Shown piece after piece: positions 1 to 10,873 of a DNA stretch of 64,000 nt. This DNA is from Hyphomicrobiales bacterium. Its GTDB lineage: Bacteria > Pseudomonadota > Alphaproteobacteria > Rhizobiales > Phreatobacteraceae. A program made the translations under genes and the position numbers. The notes under the pieces were generated by a model. That model saw only the letters and a program-made list of their open reading frames with translations, was not told the DNA's origin and did not search any database. Position 1 is the stretch's first letter. Every line of letters starts with the position of its first letter. The stretch lies in assembly GCA_017304475.1 (NCBI GenBank), contig JAFKKV010000021.1:124001-188000 (forward strand). Direction: 5' to 3'.

Positions 1-657
1 ACGGGCGGTGCGGATATAGTCCTGGCCGATCACCTCCAGCATGGCCGAGCGCATGAAGCGCGCCCAGATCGCGGTTTCGACGAAAGCCAGCACCAAGGCC
101 GGCGCGATGAGGTGGTGCAGCAGGTCGAGCGGCGAGCCATTGCCCACGGTCTGGCGATTGCCCGCCGGCAGCCAGCCGAGCTCGACCGAAAACAGATAGA
201 TCGCGATCAGCCCGAACCAGAAGGTCGGGATCGACAGGGCGACCATGGCGCCGATGGTCGCCAGCATGTCGAAGGCGGAATAGCGCTTGATGGCGCCCGT
301 GATGCCGATCCAGCAGCCGAGCAGCATGGCGATCAGCGTCGACACGGCCATCAGCTCGAAGGTCGCGCGAAGGTGGGAGCCGATGACGGCGGCGACCGGC
401 ACGCCGTCGCGAAACGACACCCCCCAGTCGCCGCGCAGCATGCGGCCGAGCCAGTCGAGATATTGCACGGGCAGCGGTCTGTCCAAGCCGAGCTGGCGCG
501 CGATGCGGTCGAGATCCTCCTGGCTCATCTGCGACGACAGGGCGAATTGCGAGAGGGGACCGCCGGGCGCCAGATGCAGGATGGCGAAGCCGATCATCGA
601 GACCAGCGCCAGGAGCAGGAGAGCCTGCCCCAGGCGCTGCAGGAAATAGCGCGCCAT
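1..657 (-). CDS. Peptide/opine-type ABC transporter permease (DppB-like), 3' end cut by window
   Basis: Inner-membrane channel subunit of a dipeptide/oligopeptide/opine importer. The leftward frame opens with ATG at 657 and runs unbroken for 219 codons to the window edge, so the C-terminus is missing. The translation begins MARYFLQRLGQALLLL and has the N-terminal layout of the DppB/OppB family: a first membrane helix, a periplasmic segment with LGLDRPLPVQYLDWL and GDWGVSF, then several hydrophobic helices. The start lies 1 bp after the stop of the binding-protein gene (TGA-T-ATG), so the two are probably translationally coupled. The second permease (DppC-like) should lie outside the window to the left. 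Family assignment is secure; the substrate is unknown. Confidence 0.9.
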   Translation of the reverse strand, partial: MARYFLQRLGQALLLLALVSMIGFAILHLAPGGPLSQFALSSQMSQEDLDRIARQLGLDRPLPVQYLDWLGRMLRGDWGVSFRDGVPVAAVIGSHLRATFELMAVSTLIAMLLGCWIGITGAIKRYSAFDMLATIGAMVALSIPTFWFGLIAIYLFSVELGWLPAGNRQTVGNGSPLDLLHHLIAPALVLAFVETAIWARFMRSAMLEVIGQDYIRTAR

Positions 658-658
658 A

Positions 659-2341
659 TCAGGAGGCCCAGAACCAGCTGCGCATGTTCCAGCAATTGGA
701 CGAGCAGTTGATATTCGGGGCAAAACCCTGGAGGCCGTCCTTGAGGCCCTCCGCCATCACCGTCTGGTAGATCGGCAGCAAGGCGAGGTCGTCGCGGATG
801 ATCCGCTGTAACAGGCCATAGGTCGCCTTGCGGGCGGCCTGGTCGAACTGGGCCGCGCCCTCGGCGAGCAATCTGTCGACTTCGGCATTCTGATATTGCG
901 CGGTGTTGAGGCCGCTGCCGCCCTTGGCCGGAATGGCCTTGCTGCTGAAGCGCGGCGACACGTCGGGATCGCTGCCCTGCATGAAGTTCGAGCCGACCAT
1001 GACCGACTGATATTTCGACTTCTGCCAGAACTCGCCCCAGATCACGGCGGCCGGCATGTTGCTGATGCGCATGGCGGCGCCAACTGCCCGCCAGTCCTGC
1101 ATCAGCAATTGCTGGGACTGTTCGCGGCCGGGATTGCCGACCGTGGTGGAATTGCTGAATTCGAGCTTGATTCCGCCCTTCTCGCGGATGCCGTTGGATC
1201 CGCGCACCCAGCCGGCGGCATCCAGGATGGCATTGGCCCTGGCCGGGTCGTGGCGGTGCACGGGCAGGCCACCGTCATAGGCCCATGACTGCTGGGGCAG
1301 GAACGATTCCGTCGGCACCGGCAGGCCGTAATAGAGCTGGTCGATACGTGCGGTCTTGTTCATCGCCAGATAGAGCGCCTCGCGGACCGCCCTGTCGGCG
1401 AAGGGGCCATATTCGAGATTGAGCGCGATATGCTCGACGAAGGCCGAGGGCGAAAGGGAGATTGTTCGCCCGCGCAAGGCTCGCGCTTCCTTGACGAAGT
1501 GGGCTGAGATGCCGCCGAGGCCGAGATAATCGACCTGGCCGGTGCGGAACTGCGTGTAGAGCACGGTCAGGTCGGGGATATATTTGAACACGACCCGCTC
1601 GAGATGGGGCCCGGGGCCGTGATAGGCCGGGTTGGCGCGCAGCTGGATGTGGTCGCCCGAGACACGCTCGCCCCAGCGGAACGGGCCGGTGCCGACCGGC
1701 GCGGTGTTGAACGGCGCGCTGTTGGGGTCCTGGGCCTTTTCCAGGATGTGCTTCGGCACGATGAAGGTCAGCGCGAGGATGGAAAGATAGGGCGAATAGG
1801 CGCTTTCCATGTGCCAGTGGATTTCGTCCGCGGCGACGACCTTGATCTCCTTGACCAGGCCGTGGCCGACGCGGTTGCGCACCCGGAAGGCCGGGTTGTT
1901 GATCAGGTCGAGGGTATATTTGACGTCGTCTGCCGTGAACGGGGTGCCGTCATGCCATTTGGCGTCGGTCCTGAGCTTGATCTTCCAGGTCAGGCCGTCA
2001 GCCGACAGGCCGCCATTCTCGACCGTGGGGATTTCGCGCGCCAGGTCCGGGACGAGCCGGCCTTGCGGATCGATATGCCAGAGCGGGCTGAAGATCTGCC
2101 ACCAGACGCCCTGGTCGACCTCGCTGCCCGGCATCAGCGGGTTGAACACGGTCGGCTCCTGGGAAATGCCGGCGACCACCTGGCCACGCGGCTTGTCCGG
2201 CGGGATGGCCGGAGCGCGTGCCTGAGCGAAGACCGGCATGGCGCCGCCGACCCCAAGCCCCTGTGCGAGCGCCGCGCCGGCGCCGAGCATGACCAGCTTG
2301 CGCCGGCTCGGATGTCCCGATCCCGAATGGGTGCCAGTCAT
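659..2341 (-). CDS. ABC transporter periplasmic substrate-binding protein, SBP_bac_5 (DppA-like) family
   Basis: Extracytoplasmic solute receptor of 560 residues that would deliver a peptide, opine or related amino compound to the adjacent permease. The N-terminus carries a twin-arginine-like signal (PSRRKLVMLGAGAAL, residues 11-25), with likely processing near VFAQA at about residue 41. The mature part shows family features: GISQEPTVFNPLMPG, WKIKLRTDAKWHDGTPFTAD and VGTGPFRW. Length is typical (500-560). It is leftward and immediately precedes the permease gene. The dedicated ATPase is probably the fused protein at 7121-8926 on the other strand. The specific ligand cannot be read from the sequence. 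Confidence 0.93.
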   Translation of the reverse strand: MTGTHSGSGHPSRRKLVMLGAGAALAQGLGVGGAMPVFAQARAPAIPPDKPRGQVVAGISQEPTVFNPLMPGSEVDQGVWWQIFSPLWHIDPQGRLVPDLAREIPTVENGGLSADGLTWKIKLRTDAKWHDGTPFTADDVKYTLDLINNPAFRVRNRVGHGLVKEIKVVAADEIHWHMESAYSPYLSILALTFIVPKHILEKAQDPNSAPFNTAPVGTGPFRWGERVSGDHIQLRANPAYHGPGPHLERVVFKYIPDLTVLYTQFRTGQVDYLGLGGISAHFVKEARALRGRTISLSPSAFVEHIALNLEYGPFADRAVREALYLAMNKTARIDQLYYGLPVPTESFLPQQSWAYDGGLPVHRHDPARANAILDAAGWVRGSNGIREKGGIKLEFSNSTTVGNPGREQSQQLLMQDWRAVGAAMRISNMPAAVIWGEFWQKSKYQSVMVGSNFMQGSDPDVSPRFSSKAIPAKGGSGLNTAQYQNAEVDRLLAEGAAQFDQAARKATYGLLQRIIRDDLALLPIYQTVMAEGLKDGLQGFAPNINCSSNCWNMRSWFWAS

Positions 2342-2442
2342 GGCCTTGTCCCCTCTTGTTGAACCCGGCTGTGTTCAGCCTCGGTCATGGCAACGAAGCC
2401 TTCCCGGTCGGAAGGCAGATCTATGGTGGCGCGCTGGCGCTC

Positions 2443-3594
2443 TCAGCCGGACGGGCGCAGCGTCGGCCTGAGCGGCGACAGGTCGGCGGCGGATACCCCG
2501 AGCCCTTGAAGTGCTTCCGGCAGGTCGCGGCCGAACATGATCGCCGCGATGGCCTGGCCCATGGCCGGCGAGGTGAGGATGCCGCAGCCGCCCTGGCCGG
2601 CGAGCCAGAAGAAGCCCTCGGCGTCGGGCCGCGTGCCGGCGACCGGGTTCTTGTCGGCGGCGAAGCTGCGCAGCCCGGCCCAGCGGCTCAGCGGCCGGCC
2701 GATCCGGAAGGCTGTATCCTGTTCGATATTGTAGATGGCCTGCGCGACATCCAGGTCGTCGGGATGGACGTCGCCGGGTTCGGTCGCGACTGCATCGGCG
2801 AGGCTGCCCATCAGACAGCCGGTCTCGGGCTTCACGTACCACTGGTAATCGACATTGCCGACATGCGGCCATCCCGTCGTGTCGAGCCCGGTCGGCGCGG
2901 CAAAGGTGAAGGCGGTCCGGCGATAAGGCACGATGCCGAGCGGGGCGAGCCCGGCGAGTGCGGTGACCTGATCGACCCAGGCACCTGCCGCGTTGAGCAG
3001 GAGCGGCGCCCGCAGCGTCTGGACCTCCTGCGCCTTGTCGCCGAACGAAACCACCCACTGGCCGTTCCGGCGTTCGATCGCGGTGACGCCGGCACCGGCG
3101 ATCAGCCGCGCGCCACGCGCCTTGGCGCCGCGCAGATAGCCCTGCAGCAGCGTATTGACGTCGATGTCCATGGCATCCGGCTCATGGATGCCGGCATCGA
3201 CATGATCGGCGACGAGGGCGGGGAACAAGGCGAGCGCCGCGGCGCGGTCGACCGGCTGCGACCGCGCACCGACCGAGGTCAGGTTGTCGTGCAGGCGGAC
3301 GAGCACCTGCTCCTGGTCGGCGCGGCCGACGGTCAGGCAGCCGCGCGGCGTCAGGATCGGCGTCTCGGCGAAGCCGGGCGGCGGGGTTTCGAGGAAGGCG
3401 CGGCTTGCCTGCGCGAGGCGGCGCATGGTGCCGGCGCTGATGCCGACAGTGAACTGCGCCGCCGTGCGCCCGGAGCTGTGATAGCCGAAATGCTCTTCGC
3501 GCTCGATCAGGGCGACGGATGAGAGACCGGACAGGAAATAGGCCGCCGACGCGCCGGCGATCCCTCCCCCGATGACGATGACATCCGCCTGCAT
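2443..3594 (-). CDS. FAD-dependent amino-acid/amine oxidoreductase (DAO family)
   Basis: Flavoprotein of 383 residues in the D-amino-acid oxidase/glycine oxidase/sarcosine oxidase fold, which oxidises a C-N bond to an imine. A Rossmann FAD site is at the N-terminus (ADVIVIGGGIAGASAAYFLS, residues 3-22) and a C-terminal FAD-contact segment reads WLAGQGGCGILTSPAMGQAI. ATG at 3594 is preferred over an in-frame start at 3687 because it sits directly before the FAD motif and is preceded by a GAGAGGG ribosome site. It is leftward, upstream of the binding-protein gene, and faces the RidA gene across a 234-bp gap. Together with the second FAD enzyme (4229) it suggests oxidative deamination of the imported compound; the actual substrate is unknown. 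Confidence 0.88.
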   Translation of the reverse strand: MQADVIVIGGGIAGASAAYFLSGLSSVALIEREEHFGYHSSGRTAAQFTVGISAGTMRRLAQASRAFLETPPPGFAETPILTPRGCLTVGRADQEQVLVRLHDNLTSVGARSQPVDRAAALALFPALVADHVDAGIHEPDAMDIDVNTLLQGYLRGAKARGARLIAGAGVTAIERRNGQWVVSFGDKAQEVQTLRAPLLLNAAGAWVDQVTALAGLAPLGIVPYRRTAFTFAAPTGLDTTGWPHVGNVDYQWYVKPETGCLMGSLADAVATEPGDVHPDDLDVAQAIYNIEQDTAFRIGRPLSRWAGLRSFAADKNPVAGTRPDAEGFFWLAGQGGCGILTSPAMGQAIAAIMFGRDLPEALQGLGVSAADLSPLRPTLRPSG

Positions 3595-3828
3595 GGACCT
3601 GAAACCCTCTCTCGCGATCCGCTCCTCCGCCGAACCGGAACGAAGCGTCGCAAGGAGGTCATCGCAGTTGCGCGATGTCGATGACAATTAATCGAAGCCC
3701 GGCCCGCAAAAACAGCGGGCAGGCCCCAGCTTCCTGAACCCCCACCCCGAATTATTGAAATCGACAAGGCGGGCCCGCCGCCCGATCCCTGATGGCGCAA
3801 GACCGCCACGGATCCCTGGATTTTCATC
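3595..3828 (+). promoter_or_regulatory. Divergent intergenic region between the leftward FAD oxidoreductase and rightward RidA operons
   Basis: This 234-bp gap must hold the promoters for both operons. I see a perfect 12-bp palindrome GGCGGGCCCGCC at 3768-3779, about 50 bp before the RidA start, and a short AT-richer stretch (GAATTATTGAAATC) just before it at about 3749-3762. No regulator gene is adjacent and no clear -35/-10 pair could be assigned. Confidence 0.45.
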
Positions 3829-4242
3829 ATGCGCGATTTGAAGACCGCCTCGAAGGACCGCCGCCGCATTTTTTCCGGCAGCGAATTCGAGCGGACCTAT
3901 AGCTACAGCCGCGCGGTGGTCGTCGGGCCGCATATCCTGCTCTCCGGTACGACCGGCTACGACTATGCGACCAGCACCTTGGCCGAAGGTGCGCGCGAGC
4001 AGACGCTGCAGCTGTTCCGCAATGCCGCTTCGGCCTTCGCCCAGGCCGGCGCGACGCTCGCCGATGTGGTGCGCGTCAGGATGTATATTTCCGGTGCCGA
4101 AAACTACGAGACGGTGATGGCGGTCTTCGCCGAAACGTTCCGCGGCATCGACCCGGCCTGCACTACGGTCGAGGCCGGCCTGTTCGACCCGGCCATCATC
4201 GTCGAGATGGACATGGACGCCGTCAGCCATGTCGGCGCTTAG
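3829..4242 (+). CDS. RidA (YjgF/YER057c/UK114) family protein lacking the canonical active-site arginine
   Basis: A 137-residue member of the RidA trimeric fold; canonical RidA hydrolyses reactive imines/enamines released by amino-acid-oxidising enzymes. Family features include VVGPHILLSGTTGYD (about 31-45), EQTLQLFRNAASAFAQAGAT and VVRVRMYI. In E. coli RidA the catalytic Arg105 lies in PARSCVEV; the matching segment here is PACTTVEA (109-116), so the arginine is replaced by Cys111. By established subfamily rules (Rid4-7 lack this Arg) it may not be a standard imine deaminase. Its 3' end overlaps the following FAD oxidoreductase by 14 bp, indicating a shared transcript and a linked role. Confidence 0.9.
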   Translation: MRDLKTASKDRRRIFSGSEFERTYSYSRAVVVGPHILLSGTTGYDYATSTLAEGAREQTLQLFRNAASAFAQAGATLADVVRVRMYISGAENYETVMAVFAETFRGIDPACTTVEAGLFDPAIIVEMDMDAVSHVGA

Positions 4243-5584
4243 TCTCCTCTCGCATGTGCCGGACGATGTCGCGGCGCGCCTTGGCCGGCGGCCGGACGCC
4301 TTTCCGCGCCAGGTCGATGTTGTGGTCATCGGCGGCGGCATCGTCGGCGCCGCCTCTGCCTATTATCTCAGCCTCGGCGGGCTGAGCGTCGCCCTGGTCG
4401 AGCGGGACAAGGTCGCCTCGCAGCAATCGGGCCGCAACTGGGGCTTCGTGCGTACGCAATATCGCGATCCCGCGGAGCTGCCGCTGGCGGTCGAGGCGCT
4501 GTCGATCTGGCCGGAGCTCGAGGCCGAACTCGGCCGCGAGATCGGCTGGCGCCGCAACGGCTGCATGTTCGTCGCCGAGAGCGATGCCGAATACGAGACC
4601 TTCGCACGCTGGCAGGCTGCTGCCCGGGACGTCTCGCCGCAAGCGCGGATGCTGAGCCGCGGCGAGGTCGGGACCATCCTGCCGGCACTCGCCCGTGAGG
4701 TTCCCGGCGCGCTTTATACCGCGACCGACGGCCAGGCCGAGCCGGCGCTGGCGACCACCGCTCTCGCGCGCGCCGCCGAGGACCGCGGCACCTGGCTCCT
4801 GGAGGATTGCGGCGCACTGTCGATCGAGACGGCCGGCGGTCGCGTCACCGGCGTCATGACCGAGCACGGCCTGATCGCCTGTGGCACGGTCGTCTGTGCG
4901 GCGGGGGCGCAGGCGCATCGGTTCCTGAAGCCGCTCGGTCTCGTCCTGCCCCAGCAGGTCGTGCGCAGCACGGTCTCGCTGACCGCGCCGATACCGGCGA
5001 TCAGCACGCCCTGCTTCTGCGGCTTCGGCCTTGGCCTGCGCCAACGACCTGACGGCTCCTGCATCCTGGCCGCCGATTCCAGCTCGGATGTCGACCTGAC
5101 CTTCGATTCCATGCGTGCCGCCGGCTTCTTCGTTCCCGAGCTCATCAGGCATCGCAAGGGGTTCGCCTTCCGGCTCGGCCGGCCGTTTCTCGACGATGTC
5201 CATGCCCGCCTCGCACTGCCCGCGAGCGAGCGGATCATTGTGCCGCGCCGGCCCCGCATCCCGGCCAATGGCGGGCGGGCCGCCCGGACGGCCGAGCTGT
5301 TCCAGCGCCTGTTCGAAGGGGCGGGGCAGGCCCGGATCGTCAAGTCCTGGGCCGGCCAGATCGATGTCCTGCCGGACGCGCTGCCGGTGATCGACACGCC
5401 GTCGGCGGTTCCGGGCCTGATCGTCGCGACCGGTTTTTCCGGCCACGGCTTCGGCCTTGGTCCGGCCGTCGGCCGCCATGTCGCCCGGCTCGCCGCCGGC
5501 CTGGCCCCGGCTGAGGCGATCCGGCCGTTTCAGCTCGATCGTTTCGCCCGCGGCACCTATTCGCGCGCCCACGCCCCCCTCTGA
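4229..5584 (+). CDS. FAD-dependent oxidoreductase, DAO/PuuB-like
   Basis: Second DAO-type flavoprotein of the locus, 451 residues. The FAD-binding motif VDVVVIGGGIVGAASAYYLS lies at about residues 28-47, after a short N-terminal extension, followed by QQSGRNWGFVRTQYRDPAELPL. The C-terminal FAD segment is GLIVATGFSGHGFGLGPAVG. Such enzymes oxidise amino acids, N-substituted amino acids or amines such as gamma-glutamylputrescine to imines. It overlaps the RidA gene upstream and is followed 22 bp later by an aldehyde dehydrogenase. The order oxidase-RidA-aldehyde dehydrogenase fits amine to imine to aldehyde to acid; the substrate itself is inference only. Confidence 0.9.
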   Translation: MSALSLLSHVPDDVAARLGRRPDAFPRQVDVVVIGGGIVGAASAYYLSLGGLSVALVERDKVASQQSGRNWGFVRTQYRDPAELPLAVEALSIWPELEAELGREIGWRRNGCMFVAESDAEYETFARWQAAARDVSPQARMLSRGEVGTILPALAREVPGALYTATDGQAEPALATTALARAAEDRGTWLLEDCGALSIETAGGRVTGVMTEHGLIACGTVVCAAGAQAHRFLKPLGLVLPQQVVRSTVSLTAPIPAISTPCFCGFGLGLRQRPDGSCILAADSSSDVDLTFDSMRAAGFFVPELIRHRKGFAFRLGRPFLDDVHARLALPASERIIVPRRPRIPANGGRAARTAELFQRLFEGAGQARIVKSWAGQIDVLPDALPVIDTPSAVPGLIVATGFSGHGFGLGPAVGRHVARLAAGLAPAEAIRPFQLDRFARGTYSRAHAPL

Positions 5585-5606
5585 CCGATCGCACACGGAC
5601 ATCGCC

Positions 5607-7115
5607 ATGATCCCCCAGAGCCGCGCCTCTTACAGTGACATCGTCGGCACGCTCCGCCTGCCGTCGCTCGCCTTCATCGACGGCGGTCCTGTTGCCGCCG
5701 TCGGAGGTGAGGTCATCGAGACCGTCAATCCCGCGACGGGGCAGGTCCTTGCAACCGTCGCGCATTGCCAGGCCGGCGATGTCGACCGGGCCGTCGCTTG
5801 CGCCCGGCGGGCCTTCCGGGGCGGCGTCTGGTCGCGTGTAGCGCCCGAACAGCGCAAGGCGGTGCTGCTGCGCCTTGCCGCGCTGATCCGCGCCAACAGC
5901 ACGGAACTCGCCGTGCTGGAAAGCCTCGACAGCGGCAAGCCGATCCGGGATTGCCTGAAGGAAATCGCCGTCGAGGTGCCGGATACCTTCCAGTGGTATG
6001 CCGAGCTGATCGACAAGAGCTTCGGCAAGGTGGCTCCGACCGGTGAGCAGGCTTTGGCGATGATCGTGCGCGAGCCGATCGGCGTGGTCGCCGCGGTGCT
6101 GCCCTGGAACTTCCCTTTGCTGATGGCGGCCTGGAAACTGGCGCCGGCGCTCGCCAGCGGCTGCTCGGTCATTGTCAAGCCGGCCGAGCAGACCTCCCTG
6201 TCGGTGCTGCGACTGGCCGAACTCGCCGCCGAGGCCGGGGTGCCGGCCGGCGTCCTGAACGTGGTGCCGGGCCTCGGCGAGACCACGGGCAGGGCGATCG
6301 GCTGTCACGGCGATATCGATGCCGTCTCCTTCACCGGCTCGACCGAGGTCGGCCGGCTGTTCCTGCGCTATGCGGCGGACAGCAACCTGAAATCCATCGG
6401 CCTCGAAATGGGCGGCAAGAGCCCGTTCATCGTGCTCGACGACGCCGAACTGACGCCCGACATGATCGACAACGCCGTGATGGCGGCCTTCTGGAACGGC
6501 GGGCAGAACTGCTCGGCCAATATGCGCCAGATCGTCGACCGGTCGCGCCAGGAGGAGTTCGTCCACCTGGTCGCCGAGCGCACCAGGGCGCTGGTCATCG
6601 GCGATCCCCTGGATCCCGCTACCGAACTCGGCCCCTTGATATCAGACGAGCATCGCCACCGCGTTCGCGGTTATGTCGAGGCCGGCTCCCGGGAAGGCGC
6701 GCGAACCGTGCTTTCCGCAGATGCCGCTCTCGCCGGCTCCTCCGGCGCGTTCCTGGGGCCGACGATCTTCGCCGATCTGACGCCGGCCATGACCATTGCG
6801 CGCGAGGAGATTTTCGGCCCGGTCCTCGGCGTCATGCCGGTCGACGGGTTCGAGCAGGCCCTGGCGACCGCCAACGACACCGACTACGGCCTTCATGCGA
6901 CGGTCTATACCCGCGATCTCGACCGGGCGATGGTCATGGCGCGGCGGCTCGCCTGTGGCACCGTCGCCGTCAACGGCTTCACCGAGGGCGATATCAAGAC
7001 GCCGTTCGGCGGCTACCGGCGGTCCGGGTCGCTTGCCCGCGACAAGGGCAGCGAGGCGATGGCGCAATATCTTCAGACCAAGACCATCTGGCTGTCGATC
7101 GGCCAGGTGATCTGA
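5607..7115 (+). CDS. NAD(P)-dependent aldehyde dehydrogenase
   Basis: Soluble aldehyde dehydrogenase of 502 residues, oxidising an aldehyde to a carboxylate. Visible signatures are AAVLPWNFPLLMAAWKLAPA (coenzyme domain), FTGSTEVGR, the catalytic-glutamate segment LEMGGKSPFIV and the nucleophile segment GGQNCSANMR, with the cysteine at residue 302, the canonical number for the family. EEIFGPVLGV is also present. ATG at 5607 was chosen because it is the first in-frame start after the upstream stop; a longer frame would overlap the FAD gene by 128 bp. It resembles PuuC/gamma-aminobutyraldehyde-type enzymes in context. The next gene (importer ATPase) starts 5 bp downstream, so catabolic and transport genes share one operon. 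Confidence 0.93.
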   Translation: MIPQSRASYSDIVGTLRLPSLAFIDGGPVAAVGGEVIETVNPATGQVLATVAHCQAGDVDRAVACARRAFRGGVWSRVAPEQRKAVLLRLAALIRANSTELAVLESLDSGKPIRDCLKEIAVEVPDTFQWYAELIDKSFGKVAPTGEQALAMIVREPIGVVAAVLPWNFPLLMAAWKLAPALASGCSVIVKPAEQTSLSVLRLAELAAEAGVPAGVLNVVPGLGETTGRAIGCHGDIDAVSFTGSTEVGRLFLRYAADSNLKSIGLEMGGKSPFIVLDDAELTPDMIDNAVMAAFWNGGQNCSANMRQIVDRSRQEEFVHLVAERTRALVIGDPLDPATELGPLISDEHRHRVRGYVEAGSREGARTVLSADAALAGSSGAFLGPTIFADLTPAMTIAREEIFGPVLGVMPVDGFEQALATANDTDYGLHATVYTRDLDRAMVMARRLACGTVAVNGFTEGDIKTPFGGYRRSGSLARDKGSEAMAQYLQTKTIWLSIGQVI

Positions 7116-7120
7116 CCATC

Positions 7121-8926
<1,806 letters not shown>

Positions 8927-8956
8927 CGGGCGTGGTCTGGCCCGACCGGCTCCGCC

Positions 8957-9739
8957 TCAGTCGAAGCCGAGCAGCCCGTAGATCCGCTTTACGTAATGGC
9001 CGAAGGCGTCGGTGGTCTTGATGTCGAGACCGCGGTCGGCCGGCAGGTCGATGTCGAAATAATCGGCCATGCGTGCCGGGCCAGCGGTCAGCACCGCGCA
9101 GCGCGCGCCGAGGAACACAGCTTCCTGGATCGAGTGGGTGACGAACAGGATGGTCTTGCCGCTCTCGCGCCAGATGCGCAGCATTTCCAGGTTCATCTTC
9201 TCGCGGGTCAGCGCGTCGAGCGCGCCGAACGGCTCGTCCATCAGGATGAGCTTCGGGTCATGGACCAGAGCTCGGGCGATCGCCGCGCGCTGCTGCATGC
9301 CGCCGGAGAGTTCATAGGGGTATTTGTCCTCGAAGCCGGCAAGCCCGACCATCCTGATCAGCTCGCGGGCGCGCGCCTTGGCGGCCTCATGCGGCAGGTC
9401 GAGGATCTCGGCGGGCAGCATGACGTTTTCCAGCACCGTCCGCCATTTCAGCAGCAGGGCCTGCTGGAACACCATGCCGACATCGCGGCCCGGCGTGAAG
9501 GCCGTCGCGCCGCTGCCGATCCGGACCTCGCCTTCGTCGGCGTCATGCAGTCCGGCGAGGATCTTCAAGACCGTGGTTTTGCCGCAGCCGGACGGGCCGA
9601 CCAGCGCCACCATGTCGCCCTCGCGGACATCCATGGTGACATTGGACACGGCGACGAAACGGCGGCCGCCGGTCGAATAGGACTTGCTGACATTGTTGAG
9701 CCGGATCAGCGGTTCGGCTTCCACGGTCGCCGATGTCAT
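8957..9739 (-). CDS. ABC transporter ATP-binding protein, nitrate/taurine (SsuB/TauB) family
   Basis: ATPase of 260 residues powering the NMT1-type importer at this locus. Motifs: Walker A VGPSGCGKTTVLKILAG, Q-loop MVFQQALLLKW, signature YELSGGMQQRAAIARAL, Walker B LILMDEPFGALDALTR, H-loop ILFVTHSIQEAVFL. ATG at 9739 overlaps the stop of the upstream aldolase gene (ATGA), which fixes the start and implies coupling. It is the last gene of the leftward operon beginning with the permease at 13596 and ends convergently, 30 bp from the fused ATPase of the neighbouring locus. No terminator hairpin is obvious in that short gap. Confidence 0.93.
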   Translation of the reverse strand: MTSATVEAEPLIRLNNVSKSYSTGGRRFVAVSNVTMDVREGDMVALVGPSGCGKTTVLKILAGLHDADEGEVRIGSGATAFTPGRDVGMVFQQALLLKWRTVLENVMLPAEILDLPHEAAKARARELIRMVGLAGFEDKYPYELSGGMQQRAAIARALVHDPKLILMDEPFGALDALTREKMNLEMLRIWRESGKTILFVTHSIQEAVFLGARCAVLTAGPARMADYFDIDLPADRGLDIKTTDAFGHYVKRIYGLLGFD

Positions 9740-10797
9740 GACAGCCAGCGCTCCAGATTGGCGGCGACGAAGACGTCGTCGGCAAGGTCGGCATGTTCTT
9801 TGGTCACCCGGTCGATCAGTTCGGACTGGCCGGGGCTGAGGCCTTCTTGCGGGTTGAGGCACCAGATGCCTTCCAGCAGGCCCTGACGGCGCAGCACCTC
9901 GTGGCAGCCGGCAATGCAGCCGTGGAAATCATTGGCGACGTCGAAGAAGGCGGCGTTGCAATCGGTCACCCGGGCATCCAGCGCCAGCAGCTCGGCCGAC
10001 ACCGCCGGCTCGGCCGCCGCGCGCTTCAGCCGGTTCAGCAGGTCGACCGCGCCCTTGGTCCAGACCGACCAATGGCCGAGCAGGCCGCCGCGGAAGCGGA
10101 CGGCGACCGGCTTGCCGTCGCGCATGGCGACGAAGGGCGTCACCAGGTCGAGCACGATATGGTCGTCATTGCCGGTATAGAGCGTGACGCGTTCCTCGGC
10201 GCCGGCCGCCACCAGGCCGCGCACGATATCCATGGTGCGGTAGCGGTTGAACGGCGCCGCCTTCACGGCCACCACATTGTCGATCGCGCAGAAGTCGCGC
10301 CAGAAATCCGCGTCGAGATCCATGCCGCCGACGGCCGGCTGCAGATAGAAGCCGACCAGCGGGATTTCCTCGGCGACACGCCGGCAATGGGCGATGAGCG
10401 CGGCATTGTCGGCGCCCTTCATGGCGGCGAGGCTGATCAGGCCGGCGGAATAGCCGAGCGAGACCGCGAGCCGGGCTTCGCTCGCCGCCTGTTCGGTGCG
10501 GCCGCAGACGCCGGCGATCATGGCGAGCGGCCGGTCGGTCCAGGCCTTGGCGTCTTCCATGGCGGCCGACAACACCGGTTCGTAGAGGCCGACATCGCGG
10601 ATCTCGAACTGGGTGGTGTGGACGCCGACGGCAAGCCCGCCGACACCGGCATCGAGATAATAGCGGGTCAGGGCGCGCTGGCGGCGGCGGTCGAAGCGCC
10701 TTGCGGCGTCGAGCGCCAGGGGATGAGCAGGAATGGCGGCGCCGCCTGAAATGACGGCCCTGATCGCCTCAGGAATGGCGTGACGGTGAAGACCCAT
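9736..10797 (-). CDS. Dihydrodipicolinate synthase (DapA)/N-acetylneuraminate lyase family aldolase-like protein
   Basis: TIM-barrel class I aldolase family member of 353 residues. The expected Schiff-base lysine is present as K179 in VVAVKAAPFNRY, and the preceding strand GFYLQPAVGG carries a Tyr (151) in the region of the family's catalytic tyrosine. The N-terminus AVISGGAAIPAHPLALDA replaces the usual TP-F---G motif, and the chain is about 50 residues longer than typical (290-300), so it is a divergent branch and not housekeeping DapA. ATG at 10797 follows a GAGGGG ribosome site. It sits in an importer operon with a GNAT and an SDR, suggesting cleavage or formation of a C-C bond in the imported compound. 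Confidence 0.82.
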   Translation of the reverse strand: MGLHRHAIPEAIRAVISGGAAIPAHPLALDAARRFDRRRQRALTRYYLDAGVGGLAVGVHTTQFEIRDVGLYEPVLSAAMEDAKAWTDRPLAMIAGVCGRTEQAASEARLAVSLGYSAGLISLAAMKGADNAALIAHCRRVAEEIPLVGFYLQPAVGGMDLDADFWRDFCAIDNVVAVKAAPFNRYRTMDIVRGLVAAGAEERVTLYTGNDDHIVLDLVTPFVAMRDGKPVAVRFRGGLLGHWSVWTKGAVDLLNRLKRAAAEPAVSAELLALDARVTDCNAAFFDVANDFHGCIAGCHEVLRRQGLLEGIWCLNPQEGLSPGQSELIDRVTKEHADLADDVFVAANLERWLS

Positions 10798-10873
10798 GGA
10801 CCCCTCATTCTCTCGATCCGGCGCCGGGCGCCACGAAGTCATGCCAAGGCCCGGGCAGACGCCCGGGCCGGTT

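Noticed and set aside
3768..3779. GGCGGGCCCGCC palindrome as a specific operator
   Set aside because: A 12-bp GC palindrome occurs often by chance in DNA of this composition and no second copy or regulator is nearby.
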